Notes under the pieces: model-generated
What the model was told of the DNA's origin: nothing
The model's input: the letters and a program-made list of their open reading frames with translations, nothing else
Database searches by the model: none
DNA from: Gnetum montanum
Lineage: Eukaryota > Streptophyta > Gnetopsida > Gnetales > Gnetaceae
NCBI GenBank assembly: GCA_015680685.1
Contig: MNCI01007809.1
Location: 1-30,799, forward strand
Direction of reading: 5' to 3'
Length of the DNA stretch: 30,799 nucleotides
Part shown: one piece after another, positions 1 to 11,439 of the stretch
Layout of the letters: every line of letters starts with the position of its first letter
How positions within the stretch are numbered: the first letter of the stretch is position 1
Made by a program: the position numbers and the translations under genes

Positions 1-23
1 TGTTTGATCCGCGTGCGGACCAT
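1..23 (-). CDS. start of an unidentified bacterial-like ORF, cut by the window edge
   Basis: An ATG on the minus strand at 23-21 follows directly on the TGA of the preceding ORF (26-24). It opens a frame (MVRTRIK...) that runs off the left edge. Stop and start codons abutting in this way is typical of a bacterial operon and very unlike the surrounding plant DNA. The product cannot be identified from seven residues. Confidence 0.4.
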
Positions 24-179
24 TCAAGGCACTCTGCCTTCGTTCCGTTCCAGCTTGCCCTCAAGCGGAGGCAGGGTCAACTGTGCTTGTCCGTAGATCT
101 TTCGGTGCTCGTAACGTTCCAGCCTTGCATCGACGATTTCGGTCAGCACATTCTCGACCTCAAGTGATTGGAATGCCAT
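24..179 (-). CDS. small 51-aa hypothetical protein of bacterial type
   Basis: This is a complete ORF from ATG at 179-177 to TGA at 26-24, with 51 residues starting MAFQSLEVENVLTEIVDARL. It is charged, probably helical, with no membrane segment and no motif I recognise. Codons are rich in G/C at the third position, CG dinucleotides are common, and the next ORF starts immediately after the stop. A TGATG overlap at its own start (181-177) would also fit translational coupling to an upstream gene. These are bacterial features, and just beyond position 182 the composition changes to AT-rich, CG-poor retrotransposon. I infer bacterial or phage DNA joined to the plant sequence, most likely contamination or misassembly; a real transfer is possible. 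Function unknown. Confidence 0.5.
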   Translation of the reverse strand: MAFQSLEVENVLTEIVDARLERYEHRKIYGQAQLTLPPLEGKLERNEGRVP

Positions 180-182
180 CAG

Positions 183-2178
183 TCATACCTACTTCCACAT
201 CGATCCATTATGTACCTTAAGTGCAAATCCAACAAGCAGCAAAGATCACTTCACAACCTGTGACTGGGTAGTGGGTCCCACCAGCTATTCAACAAAACCC
301 ATCTACTCATTATAGTGTACCACATCCCATAATCTTAGCCCTGAATGTTGTCTCACCACAAAAAAAACTATCCAACAACCTCTTTTTCCACAAATGATGC
401 CATAATCAAGTCATTATCAATTACCATCAACCCAAGCCACCAGTCTGCCTACCACCCAAGAATGGGTAGACACACAAAAAATGATGCACTCCTTGGTAGA
501 GGAATTAAAACGCTTTAAAAATTTGAACAATGAGAAAGTCAAAGTACTAGATTTCTATCAAGATAACCCAATTGACCCCTCAGTTCTACCCTTAACCTTG
601 CCAAAAGGAGTCTCGTTACCTCAGTTNGAACTGAGGGGTCAATTGGGTTATCTTGATAGAAATCTAGTACTTTGACTTTCTCATTGTTCAAATTTTTAAA
701 GCGTTTTAATTCCTCTACCAAGGAGTGCATCATTTTTTGTGTGTCTACCCATTCTTGGGTGGTAGGCAGACTGGTGGCTTGGGTTGATGGTAATTGATAA
801 TGACTTGATTATGGCATCATTTGTGGAAAAAGAGGTTGTTGGATAGTTTTTTNACAAATGACTTCATTAAATCAAAGCTTTATTATCTAAAACCTCGTAC
901 TTTGAGTTAGGAATTTGTACAAATTAAAGACATAGAAGAGGCTACACAAACAAGTAATGACCCAGCCTACTTGACCTTTAGGAGCCAACACACAAGGAAA
1001 GATAAATCCAAAACAATGGTAGCAGCAGTGGCTGAAAAAACTTGACCTAGTCATCCAAGACAAAAGGGAAAACAAGCCACTGTCCCAAACAACTATGAAA
1101 GAACTACACCCACTCCTACACCTGAAAATTCTTCAAATAGAAACAAAAATATAGGTCATGCCCATACCTTTGAAAATAAGGACTTTGCTCAATACACACC
1201 ATTGCCCATGAAGCCTTCATAACTACTTGATCAACTTCTAAAGGCCAAGCTAATTCAACACAAACAAATGTCTCTTGCGGCCTTTCAAAGACACAATCAA
1301 TTTTGCAAATTGGCAAAAAATCCAGCCTTAGAAACAACCAACGAACCTCCCATTCCAAAAGGATTTAGGTTGGATAGGTTTTGTGAATATCACCAACGTT
1401 GTGGTCATGGGACTGATTACTACTTTACATTGAAATAGGACATACAACGCATGATTGATAGGGGCGAATTAGTATTCGACGAGGCAAACCCAATAAGACC
1501 CCAAAACCAATCCATGGGGGTCTACAAGAATCCTCTCAATACTAATACCAATGATGCACCATATGTGATTAATTCTATCCATATGAAAGATAGAAAAGAC
1601 ATTCCACGAAAACCTTTTGTGATTCATGGGCCTTCAGAAAACATGCCTACCCCAACATATCCTCAAACACCTTTCACCATGCGCACATCCCCCACACCAT
1701 CAAAACCATTCATCATCCGTGTACCTCCTTTTGTTGTAGCCACAACCACACCATCTAAAAATCGACCCATTCCCTTTGTAATCCAGGTGCCAAAATACCC
1801 TGATACACAACCCACCTCCTTTCCCCCGTGAAATTTGAGAGAACGTCTTGCCAATAGACTAACAAGAGAATTTTTGAAAAGGGAAAACCGTCAATACAAA
1901 TTGGGACCACCAAAACCAACAGCGCTAAATGCTGTTCTTATGGGTTCACCCATTAATGAACCTAGTACAAGTCATCAAAACAAGGATAATGTCACGAGTC
2001 ATGTTCCAAACCCAACATCATCAGTAAAAATCCCTCCACGGGAAATACCAATAGTGGGTCAAATGAACCAAATCTCTACAGACAAGGGTACCCCAAATGG
2101 TAAAGACCTAGCAAATGCGTTGACGTAAGTCACACAAGCTTTGAAACAAAAAAATACTTCTTTAAGCCTATATGATCT
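183..2178 (+). pseudogene. gag: gag relic of a Tat/Ogre-like Ty3/Gypsy element (T1)
   Basis: Nucleocapsid-type polyprotein of an LTR retrotransposon. The N-terminal part (about 183-480) is Pro/Gln-rich. A segment with DFYQDNPIDPS (about 547-580) matches the T2 copy (MDFYQDDPIN, about 3430-3460). From 854 one frame runs to 2178 with only nonsense changes. It includes the finger-like block FCEYHQRCGHGTDYYFTLK followed by IQRMIDRGEL, which corresponds to the CxYHxxxGHxTxxCxxLK...LI pattern of plant Tat-lineage gag; the second Cys reads Tyr here. A Pro-rich linker (1451-1831) leads towards the protease. The gag core seen in T2 at about 3512-3877 is absent and an inverted repeat occupies its place. 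Similarity to T2 ends after QKNTSLSLYDL at 2178, so protease and pol are missing. Internal stops at about 1829 and 2126 make it non-functional. Confidence 0.82.
362..852. repeat. perfect 225-bp inverted repeat with 41-bp spacer
   Basis: Bases 362-586 recur as the exact reverse complement at 628-852; every pair I checked sums to 1214. The spacer is 587-627 and ends in a single N (627). A second single N (853) directly follows the right arm. The left arm is ordinary gag sequence in frame; the right arm is the same sequence backwards, so the same peptide start (MMHSLVEELKRF) reads from 481 on plus and from 733 on minus. The lack of divergence between arms in an otherwise decayed element, and the flanking Ns, suggest an assembly fold-back rather than an old hairpin. 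Confidence 0.9.
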
Positions 2179-2425
2179 AGGATGGGGTATCCTCAACATT
2201 TTTTTGTTGGGAAAGACATTTTGATTACTTATCCCTTAGCATAGCTCTTGTTGGCAAAGCCAATGTACTTGGTTTTTCCAACATTACCATGGTAACCTGC
2301 ACTACACCTACAGTTGTAGTTGTAAACAGTTTTTAGTCAAAACCCCTTTACACCTTGTGCAATTCCACTTGTTGGAATTTTTCATCTAATTAATTAAAAA
2401 AATTATTAAATAAAAATTAAAATTA
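2179..2425. other. AT-rich spacer between the T1 relic and T2
   Basis: No ORF or conserved motif is visible. Homology of T1 to T2 stops abruptly at 2178. The stretch is AT-rich towards its end (a run of aattaattaaaaaa type near 2390-2420). It could be residual LTR or leader of T2, but no TG...CA ends or primer binding site could be recognised. Confidence 0.45.
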
Positions 2426-2977
2426 TTGGAAATATCTTTTAGCCAATCCACAATTTGTCCCCTTGATTTGATAGACATGACATCAAGCCAAAACGTGATG
2501 AGGGTTTATGATCCAAAAGAACTTGTTTTGGCTAAGTGTAGGAAACCAATGATGATAAGAGGGAAAAGCCTAGATTTTTCCTTCATTGATGAAAATTACT
2601 ATAATTTCATCTATGCCAAAATATAGGTTGGCTTACTCATCCTACATGTAGAGCCAAAACCCAAACATGAATATGAGTTTATCCACCATGATGGAAAGGA
2701 GTACATTCCTTCCCCATATGACAAGATACCCCTAAACAATGCCCATACGCGTATTCTATCCCATTTAATTGAGATAGATGAGCAAGACATAGAGCCAATC
2801 TTAGAGGTTCATCATAAAGAATAGGATGATTTCGAGGCAAAACGTGAACCTAAAAACTTCTTAGGGAGCCTCTTTCAATAGTTGGTTCCCTAAGTCATCG
2901 CACCCACCTCAACCTCTCCTGACTCTATGGAGTAGGTCCCTCAACCCTTTCCATATACCCTACCAGGTTTGGGTTGA
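2426..2977 (+). pseudogene. unidentified ORF upstream of T2 gag (ORF1-like)
   Basis: From ATG at 2426 one reading frame continues for about 184 codons to TGA at 2975-2977, interrupted only by stops that look like mutated Gln codons (first at 2624-2626, then near 2821, 2878 and others). Readable parts include DPKELVLAKCRKPMMIRGK and HEYEFIHHDGKEYIPSPYD; the tail is Ser/Pro-rich. I recognise no domain. It sits about 60 bases before the gag ATG and in a different frame. Ogre-type elements are known to carry an extra ORF of unknown function before gag; placing this ORF in that class rests on position only. It could alternatively be an N-terminal extension of gag. Confidence 0.5.
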
Positions 2978-3039
2978 CACCCATCATAGTGGACCATCAA
3001 GCACAATTGATGCCCTAAACAACTTCTATTTTATTTTCC

Positions 3040-6018
3040 ATGCCTTTTGCTAGGCAACCTTGATCTACATGGACATCATTGATGGACATAACCACCACTC
3101 ATCCATTTTCCTTACCAATGGACCCCATAGTGAAAACTCAAGTGACCCAAGGGTCACATATACCATTTGTCCTCTTTGTATTGTAAGTGTTGGTACAAAT
3201 CTCATTTTCATTATTTAGCCCACCTACAACAATGATTACCAAACCTCTCCCCTATGTGCCACAACCCATTGCTAGGCCATAGGCCTCCCAAATCACACCA
3301 CAACCATATGCTCAAGCACCATAATGCACAGGGATGTTCCAAGGCTTGGATCAGGCCTTCCAAATGATTTAGGACCTTACGAAAGAGTTATAAAAGCTTA
3401 AAGCTTCAATAACCTAGACAATTAAAATCATGGACTTCTATTAAGATGATCCCATCAATCTTATTATCCTAAAAATAACTCTTCATCTAGTCATCCCCAT
3501 ACATCAGTTTAGCAAGTATAATGATGAGGCTAACCCTAATTCTCACCTTATCACCTTTCACTCTAAGTCCTATTATTACAAGCTTGGCCTCATAGCATAA
3601 TGAGGATCTTCCCTATGTCTCTTACTGGGAAAGCCTTGGATTGGTACCATGCATTACCTTGAGGACTAATATCCCAACTTAAGGAATTAATATCATAGTT
3701 TTTTAACCATTTGAAGTATAACTTAAAACTCAACATGATTCTTGACCAACTAATGAAGGTCAAGAAGGGACCCCTTGAACCTGTGTAAAATGTTTATACA
3801 ATGGTGGAATAGTCTTCTTAATGAGATTCTTGAACCCATAGTTGAGACAAACCTTCTTGCCATATTTGAAGGGGTGGTTAATGACTTCATTAAGTCCAAA
3901 ATTTACTACCTAGATCTATGTACACTCAATAAAGCCTTCTTCTAGAGCAAGAACATAGAAGATACTATTGAGGCTAGTCACAACCTTGTCTATGTGGCAT
4001 ATGAGAACCAACACAGTCAAATGGATAAGGGAAATGGAAGGACAAACCATGTAGCCATGGCCACTGTGGCTAAAGATAACAAAACAACCTAGGGACATAA
4101 AAAAACCCAATCCAAGTATCATTCCACAAATAACCAACCATCAATATTTAGGGCTTCTACATTAGGCAAAATGAGGCCTAATTTCAAGAAAAAAGATCTA
4201 TCAAAGTACACTATCTTACCGTTGAAACTATTTGAACTCCTTAACTATTTACTTAAGAGTGGGAGGATTCAATATAAACTGATGATAGAGAATGATAACC
4301 ATAGGCATGATCAATTATGCAAGATCATAAAAAATCCAGCTTTAGCAACCAAGGATGACCCACCCATGCCTAAGTACTTTAAAATTGATTGTTTCTACCA
4401 CTATCACCAACTGCCAGGTCATGATATTGACTTCTACCTAGCTTTCAAGGATGACCTATAGAAGATGATAGAAAATGGTGAGCTAGTCCTTAATGCCTCT
4501 AACCTAGTCAGGCCACAAAATTAGTTCATGAAGGTCTAAAAAGACTCATTGAATGTTAACAACAACCCTTACATCATAGCAACATTCAATGTAAGTAAAA
4601 ACTATAGAGCTACATGGGAGTTGTTTATGATTGGGATACCTCCTCATAACGATAGGGGTCCTTCAACTTTTTCTAGTTTAAGGTCCCCTTTTTTTGAAAG
4701 GATACCATAACCTACATCTCCCAAGAAAATTTTTATGGTTAGAGTGATCCCTGCCACTACAACTGAATCAACAACTATGACTAAATAATGTTCTCTTATG
4801 GTGGGTAATGTAATGACTTCTTCACAACCTAACAATGACAAAATTTCACCAAATAAACAATGTAAGAAGTCAACATTGAAGCCCAAAAACAATGATAACA
4901 AGTAGGACAAGACATGAAAAGAGGTGGGTCCACTGAAGCCAACTCCTATTTCATCCATTCTTATGAGCTCCAACACTTAGGCTCCTTCAACTAGTCAACC
5001 AAAGGGGGACCCAAGCCATAAGGGAGGGGGAAAGAGACTAAGACACAATCACTCAAACATGAAGTTCACATCCTAGGGCGCATGGAGGAAGTCAAAGTCA
5101 ATAAGAATGAGAAGCCAGTAACCAATGACAAAGACTTCCTTAATGCAATGGAACAAGTTAAGTAGTCTTTGAAACAAAAGAACACATCTCTTAACTTGTA
5201 CGACCTAGTAATGATCTCCACTGCTTACTATGAGGCCCTAGTGAAAATGTTGACTTCTATCCCTATTAGTGAGGATATCTCCAGTAGTGAAGAGTCCATC
5301 CATGTAGTGATGGTACCACCTTCACCAAGGAAAGAAATGAAGTCAACAGCATTGGTGTTTCATGATAGTGAGGTCAAGACCAACCCCTAGGATGGTGAGA
5401 TAACCAAGGTCCCTCTCTTCATAATAATAAGGATGGGACAATACAAGTTACATAGGGTGCATGTGGAAGATGATGTGGCCACTAATGTTATATCCTATAC
5501 CATTGTTGAATGTTTGGGCCTATTCTTTAATGGAGCTTGGGTTGTAGTTAAAGGCTTAATTTCTTTGGACTTCACAGTAGGGGAGCAATTCCCCATAATA
5601 GCCAATTTCTTGGTGGTGGAAGAAACACTAGGATTCAATATCATCCTAGGGAGGCCTTGGATAGCTTAGTTACAAGTTGTTTTATTGTCCATCCACTAAG
5701 AAATTCGGTTGCCTTATGAGGGGGGTTAAAATAATTATCCATAATGATAGTGCAATTCCCTTGGCAGTCAACAATGTTGACATAGAATAAGGGTCCAAAC
5801 TGGAGTTTCAAGAAGAGGCTCCTACTATTAATGATGAAGTACAAAGGCTTGATAGGGTAGAGGAGGACCAAACTAATAGCAATGGAACCATGAAAGCACC
5901 ATGGAAAGAGCTCCCCTTCAACACAGTTAGCAAAGGAAACAAAGAATACAAGATCATGCAATGTAGACCCTACATATTTTCTAATCTTTCAAAGATTAGG
6001 AAACACTTGCATGATTGA
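3040..6018 (+). pseudogene. gag-pro: gag-protease of a Tat/Ogre-like element (T2)
   Basis: Encodes capsid/nucleocapsid and aspartic protease. The start chosen is the ATG at 3040, from which one frame runs through a Pro/Gln-rich N terminus (to about 3340). The retrotransposon gag core follows (about 3590-3830; FPMSLTGKALDWYHALP, then an SQLKELIS-type helix and a KYNLKLNMILDQLMKVKKGP segment). A His-rich finger-like block (CFYHYHQLPGHDIDFYLAF, about 4391-4450) comes next. After a frameshift between 4461 and 5169 the protease part reads QKNTSLNLYDL, then a VEDDVATNVISYTIVE region and GFNIILGRPWI near 5630-5660. The D-S/T-G catalytic triplet is not readable: the site shows EDDVATN. The ORF ends with KIRKHLHD and TGA at 6018. 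Many TAG/TGA/TAA codons replace Gln, Arg or Trp. It is dead but complete enough for lineage assignment together with the pol at 12260. Confidence 0.85.
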
Positions 6019-6841
6019 TGTATGTTTCCTATTTGCTTGCCCTTGTGCACATAATCATGTGGCCTTATCTTTCATTTTCTTAGCCTAATTTAACCTTTGT
6101 TTACACACGTCATTTTTTTGCATTATCTTGTTTTAGCCTTATTTAGCACAAAATCTATAATTTACCTTTATTTATAGCTTATATTTTAATTCTTTATCTA
6201 TTTTAAAACATAAAACCTAAAAATATCACCAAAGTTTTAAAACTTGAAAAATCTATAAAAATTTGTAAAACATAAGACTTACAAATCTTTTTTTGTCTTA
6301 AACAAATTGGTCCCATTAAGGCCTAAAACTGACAAAACACATTGGCCCCATTAAGGCCTAAAAAGACAAAACACATGGACAAAACTAGCAACAATTTCAC
6401 AACCTATTGATAACCATTATGCCTTAGTTTACATCTTTGTTGGCTTAGTTAATTTGCATTTTTACTTTACCAAATATCACCTTACAACCATATGATTCAA
6501 TCGATGTATCCTAACATAGCCTCATAACATGAACAAAACATGAAACACATAGGATGCATAAAAATAAAAATGCTAGAACATATAAATAAAATTAAAATTT
6601 TAAAATTTTTTTAGCCAAAACATCCATAACCAATAGGCATGGCCACATAGTGTGAGAAAAGTCTAATCAACAACTTCATGTAAAATAAACAAAAGTTTAG
6701 CAACCATATCTACACTATGTAGTAATAACATAAAAAAATAATACAATAATAATAATGTAATAACAACGGCTAAGACTAGCCATAACATCATAACATAATC
6801 AACAAAAAAAATGAATTGAAGACATGATCAAACAAATGAAA
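6019..6841. other. AT-rich non-coding stretch after T2 gag-pro
   Basis: No credible gene on either strand. It is rich in A/T with short homopolymers. It contains the small tandem duplication at 6307-6375. It separates the T2 gag-pro stop (6018) from the 3' end of the antisense gene relic (6842). Confidence 0.6.
6307..6375. repeat. two-copy tandem repeat of ~35 bp
   Basis: The unit starting ttggtcccattaaggcc at 6307 recurs at 6342 with one substitution and a short deletion. Both copies end in acaaaacaca. It is a local replication-slippage type duplication with no coding role visible. Confidence 0.75.
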
Positions 6842-9800
6842 CTAGGATGCAATTAGAGGTGGAGGAGGAGCATCTCCAACATGGTCACCATTGGGACCAC
6901 CACTATCACTTGGTACTTGTACCAATCATAACAATAAAGGTCTAATCAATAATAAACATAATTAAACCACAAACCAAACTAAACTAAAATATAATTAATT
7001 AAAAATAAACAAACTTGGAAAGATTTCAGAGTAATATCCTCTATGGGGAAGCTCCAAAGACCAACCTTTAAATAATGTAGAATTTGGTCTTTGGTCATGT
7101 GGGCCCAGTCTAGTTTCCAAAGATTAACACTAATCAAGATATTTCTCTCATCAATGTCTTTCCATGTAGGTGGCTTCCATGAAAATTTAGTAGTAGTTAC
7201 CTTCCCAGAAGTAGTAGTGACTTGAGGAGTTGAGGAATTAGCTACCACTAGAGAGATTCAAATAACTTGAAGGCATATCTAGCATTAATTCCCCTCATGA
7301 ACAACTCCAAGTTATGCCTCTTGATTGACTCCTCCTATAGCCACTTTAGGTAGCTCTCCTATTTTTCCTCTTACTTTTTCTTATGATCCTTTTATGCTTG
7401 GCCCCACTCAAGAATCCAAGCATAATAGTCCATTTAGTCCCTAGCCTTATGAGCTAATAAGTCCATCTCTAGCTTCTGCTTCATGAGGCCCTTGGCAAGA
7501 GCAACCTTATTGTGAATGGCATTTAAATATCATGCTGATTTGATTTATTTATCTCATAAGGGATCCTTATTAGCCACTTGGGCTTCCAAAAACTCCTTAT
7601 GATCCTTGAGATCTCTAATCTCCTTAACCTATTTCTTATTTTCTCTCTCTGACGCTATAACTTGTTCCCATAGGAACTCATTGGTACATTGGCTTTCCCA
7701 AAAGGTTTTAGCACATGAAAGTGTATATTAAATGGAACTTTCATGTAACCTTTATGGAACATTTTTGACTTTAGATGGTAGGCTAAAAAGTACATCAATC
7801 TCAACAACATGGTTGGAATCTCATCCAACCCTTGACACTACAAGCAACACAATGAACATAAACACATAAGATCATGTAAATAAAAAATAAAAAAATAACC
7901 AAAAAACACTTTAAATGATTAATACTATTTATCCTTAAAACCCATATAAAATGAAAACATAAGCAATAAAAATAATTAAAGGAAAAATGAACTAATTTTC
8001 TTACCAACATCGGGAGCAATCTGTTGCAACCGATCAATCATGTCTTTGGTCATCCCTCATGTGAAATCCATTTTTTTGGAAGCTCTACCCATTTTTTCAT
8101 ATGAAATGTAGATGTGGAAACACCTGGTTGAGGTTTAGGAGCTACACCTTAACAATTAAAACCAAGTTTAAATATGAAACTATAAAATGCAATATATAAA
8201 ACAAACTCCACAGGTACCTAGAGCATCATTCAAGATGATGGCAGGAGGTTCACCTAGCTGTGAACCATCAAATATGGCATCAAGATCATCTAATTTGGCA
8301 TTTCATAGCCCCCCATCCTCATGTAATTATAGTACCTCCTCCTCTAAGTGGTTTTTTTTAGCCTTCGTTGTTGCTACTTGGGCCACTAGTTCTCATTGTT
8401 TGCCTACAAGAATAACAAAGATAAGCATAGAACCACTTAGCATATTTTTCCTAGAAAAAATAACAACATAGCCATATAAGATGAAAACTAAATACCAAAT
8501 AACTTAACCAAAAATAACAAAAATGAAATGTACTTATAATTGCATGATTCACTTAGCCAATTTTCATGATGAGCCTCCTCTTCATAGTTTGTGTAATGGA
8601 TGGTGTTGTCTCCTCAATAATAGGTCTCTTTAACTTTGCTCTATTTTCCCTATTATTTTTAACATGTAACTTCTTGGCCTTTAAAATATTCCCATAGGAA
8701 ACTTGGGGTTCCATCCCCATGTTATTAGGGAAAGGATAATGCATACCACTAAAGCACTTAGTGGTAATAGATAGTGGCTCCCCAACATCCTCTAGTTGGT
8801 TTTGAGCCTAGATGATGGGAAAAATATGTTTCACACAAGTCTTAGAAAGCTTGGATGGATCTTGGCTTACCCATCATCCATCCTTCTATACCACTAAGAA
8901 CTCTGCGAACCTCCTAAGATATGTTGCAAAAAATGCATAGTACATGTGGCATATCATCTCAAGGTTCTCTCAGAGTTTTAGGATCTCCCCTCATAGCTCA
9001 AAAACCAAATGAGTAGCCCAATTGAATTAAGCATCCTTGATGAGAACCTTTTTCATGGTCCATGCATGTTCAATGCCTAGAACTTTCTTTTATGACAACA
9101 ACTTTGAAAACACCAAGGACTAGAATAATGGGTATAACTCATTCACTTGTACAACCTAATAGTTGCTTAGAGTTAATCTAGAGTGGCCACGATGAGTATT
9201 TAGCCATTCTTCCACCTCCTTCTGGTGGTCCATCTATTTCCTTGGCTTGCTGGCAATCTTCGCCCCCTCACAAGGGATGCCAAAGAGGTCACTAAAGGTA
9301 GATTCATTAATGACCAATGTGACTGGCACACCATGAACCTGAGTGACAAATTTCTTTACTTTGTTGAAGGATTCAATGATTTTCATCATCTTAGGGACAA
9401 GTATGATTGGGACATGAGCCATGAACAAGTCAAGAAAATTTGTACTAGTGATCCTCACTTGGATCTCCCTAGGTACTTGGCTGACCATCCAATGCTGCGC
9501 TACATCCACCTTGCCAAACTTGAGGATAAGCATCTCCTTAGCACATCTTGAAGTAATCATGGCAGTGATAGATGATGATGCATCCCCTACAACACAACCA
9601 AAATGACCCATTAACTTTGGCATAGGTAGATCATAAAACACCAAAAAATAAAAATATAATAAAAAAGATGAGAATTAAACATAACAAACTATAAACAACA
9701 CTTATGGCCACACTAATAAAACTAGTAAATAACTACATAACTAGAAAATGTTGACATTACATGAAATAAAAAAAAGAATAAGCATTCTTACTTGTTGGAG

Positions 9801-10209
9801 GAAGACAACATGGGGATCCTAAGGGGTATGTGTGTATGTGCACCAAAATTAGGTTTACCCCATCAACTGTGGGCTGTCCTATTGGCTAGGAACCTGCAGT
9901 AGGTTGGGAATAGTTTAAGGTATACTTGCCAAAGTCATTCTTGATTTACTCCATCACTACAAGCATCACTACTTAGCTCTTAGCAAAGATCTCTAGCACT
10001 ATTTGGGCCAAGGGTAAAATTTGGTTACTCTTGATTAACCCATGGTCATGTATGCTATACTTGTAAGCATTCAAACCCAAAATTTTTTTTAAACCCAAGT
10101 GGTCTGAAGAAACCAATAATGAGACAAAAGAACTTAGAATACACTTATCCTTCCATATGGTAGATGGTACTTGGGAGATTTTTGAATAATGTTTTGATGC
10201 GGTGACCAA
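6842..10209 (-). pseudogene. six-exon antisense gene relic inside T2 (transposon-associated ORF, coiled-coil C-terminus)
   Basis: Read on the minus strand, coding-like blocks alternate with AT-rich blocks bounded by GT...AG. Proposed exons: 10209-9792, 9586-8534, 8403-8218, 8147-8005, 7837-7015, 6915-6842. The best splice sites are donor TTG|GTAAGA at 8005/8004, and acceptors GTGTTGTAG at 9587, TTCTTGTAG at 8404 and TTGCTTGTAG at 7838. Exon 2 (about 350 residues) has a VHGVPVTLVINESTFSDLFG block followed by IPCEG, resembling the GVxVxFS...INxxLxLP block of plant transposon-associated proteins. Exon 3 is acidic. Exon 5 has a long Glu/Lys-rich helical stretch (EFLWEQVIASEREN and on, about 7690-7330). 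Exon 6 ends in DAPPPPLIAS and TAG at 6842. Several in-frame stops and at least one frameshift make it a pseudogene. It lies antisense between T2 protease and RT. Antisense accessory ORFs are known in some Tat-lineage elements (e.g. maize Grande, at another position). Homology is tentative; the gene structure is the stronger claim. Confidence 0.6.
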
Positions 10210-10773
10210 CTAGTAATGTGTTATTGACATTGTACTAGATGAATTTAGGCATATTCTAGAATTCAACAACCTAATGCATCATCCCAACCCAAAACCCTAC
10301 TAGAGCTAGCAAAGACCACCAAACCCAAGAAATTGAGTTAAAAATTCCAAGGGGGAATGGTTGCCATATTCAAGCTCAAGCAACCTTCAAAATTGATAAT
10401 TTCAAGCTTAAACCTTGACCATGAACATTAGAAACCCTAAAAACTTAAAAAATTGGTCAATTTTCCATAAAAACTTACTAGAAAATCAAAAATCAAGTTT
10501 GTATATGCTAGGGAAGGCTAGAACCATGTTGGCTAGTGTGGCTCTAGTGTGGTTAGGGTTCCACAAGGTTTTTAGTAGCATTACCTCATTTCAAATTATT
10601 CAAAAGTTAGCCAAGGAAGGCTATAATCTTAAAACCTTAGAGCTAGCTAAATTTTAGCCTTGTTTTGACCATGAAAAACTCAAGTTTGATCCATCCATAC
10701 TGAGGGTAGCTCCAACTACACTTACCAATGTAGTCCAGAGAGGGGGGGACGGGGGGGGGGGAGGGTTCCAAAA

Positions 10774-10874
10774 NNNNNNNNNNNNNNNNNNNNNNNNNNN
10801 NNNNNNNNNNNNNNNNNNNNNNNNNNNNNNNNNNNNNNNNNNNNNNNNNNNNNNNNNNNNNNNNNNNNNNNNNN
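10774..10874. other. assembly gap (101 N) flanked by matching sequence
   Basis: A run of 101 Ns. The left flank ends in a G-run followed by agggttccaaaa; the right flank begins with a G-run followed by atggttccaaaac. The two contig ends therefore carry nearly the same G-run/ggttccaaaa sequence, so the true gap may be very short or negative, with the poly-G probably blocking sequencing. Confidence 0.9.
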
Positions 10875-11439
10875 GGGGGGGGATGGTTCCAAAACTCACT
10901 TCCAAAAGCCTATTTTAGCCTTCAAATGATTGGTTCTCAACCTTGATGCCCTTGCACTATCTTGGGATGATAATAGAATACAATCCTAACCTTGAGATGT
11001 CACAAATACATTTTCCTCATGGAACCACACTAGGGCCATGTTGGCTAGCATAGTCCTAACATGGATAGTAGTCCTAGATAGCATTTTTTGCTTCCAGAGA
11101 GTCAAATTAATACCAAAGTTAACCAAGCTTCACTCCTAATCCACTTTGCTAGCAATTCAAATCATTGGAATCCCAAAATTGGCCACCATAAGCCATGAAA
11201 CCCACTTTTTGGCAAGAACCACATTGAAGCTTATCCCATCCACACTGGCCAATGTGGGTCCAATGTAGTTGGAAAATGGGATCTTATTTCAACCTTCAAA
11301 TAGCTTTAAAATGACATTCCCAAGTAGCCAAATTCCCCAATTGACCCTATAGCCTCACACCATTAGCTCAATAAGATCTAAAACTAGCAAAATTTAACTT
11401 TGATTGACTAATATTGACCATGTTTATTACCATGTTATT

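Noticed and set aside
1116-1358. minus-strand 80-codon ORF
   Set aside because: It is the shadow of the T1 gag frame on the plus strand, which has recognisable gag motifs.
9225-9551. plus-strand 108-codon ORF
   Set aside because: It is opposite exon 2 of the antisense gene, which has proper splice borders and continues in frame over a longer distance.
10654-10905. minus-strand ORF across the N run
   Set aside because: It exists only because the 101 Ns contain no stops; the ends are a low-complexity Pro stretch from the G-run.
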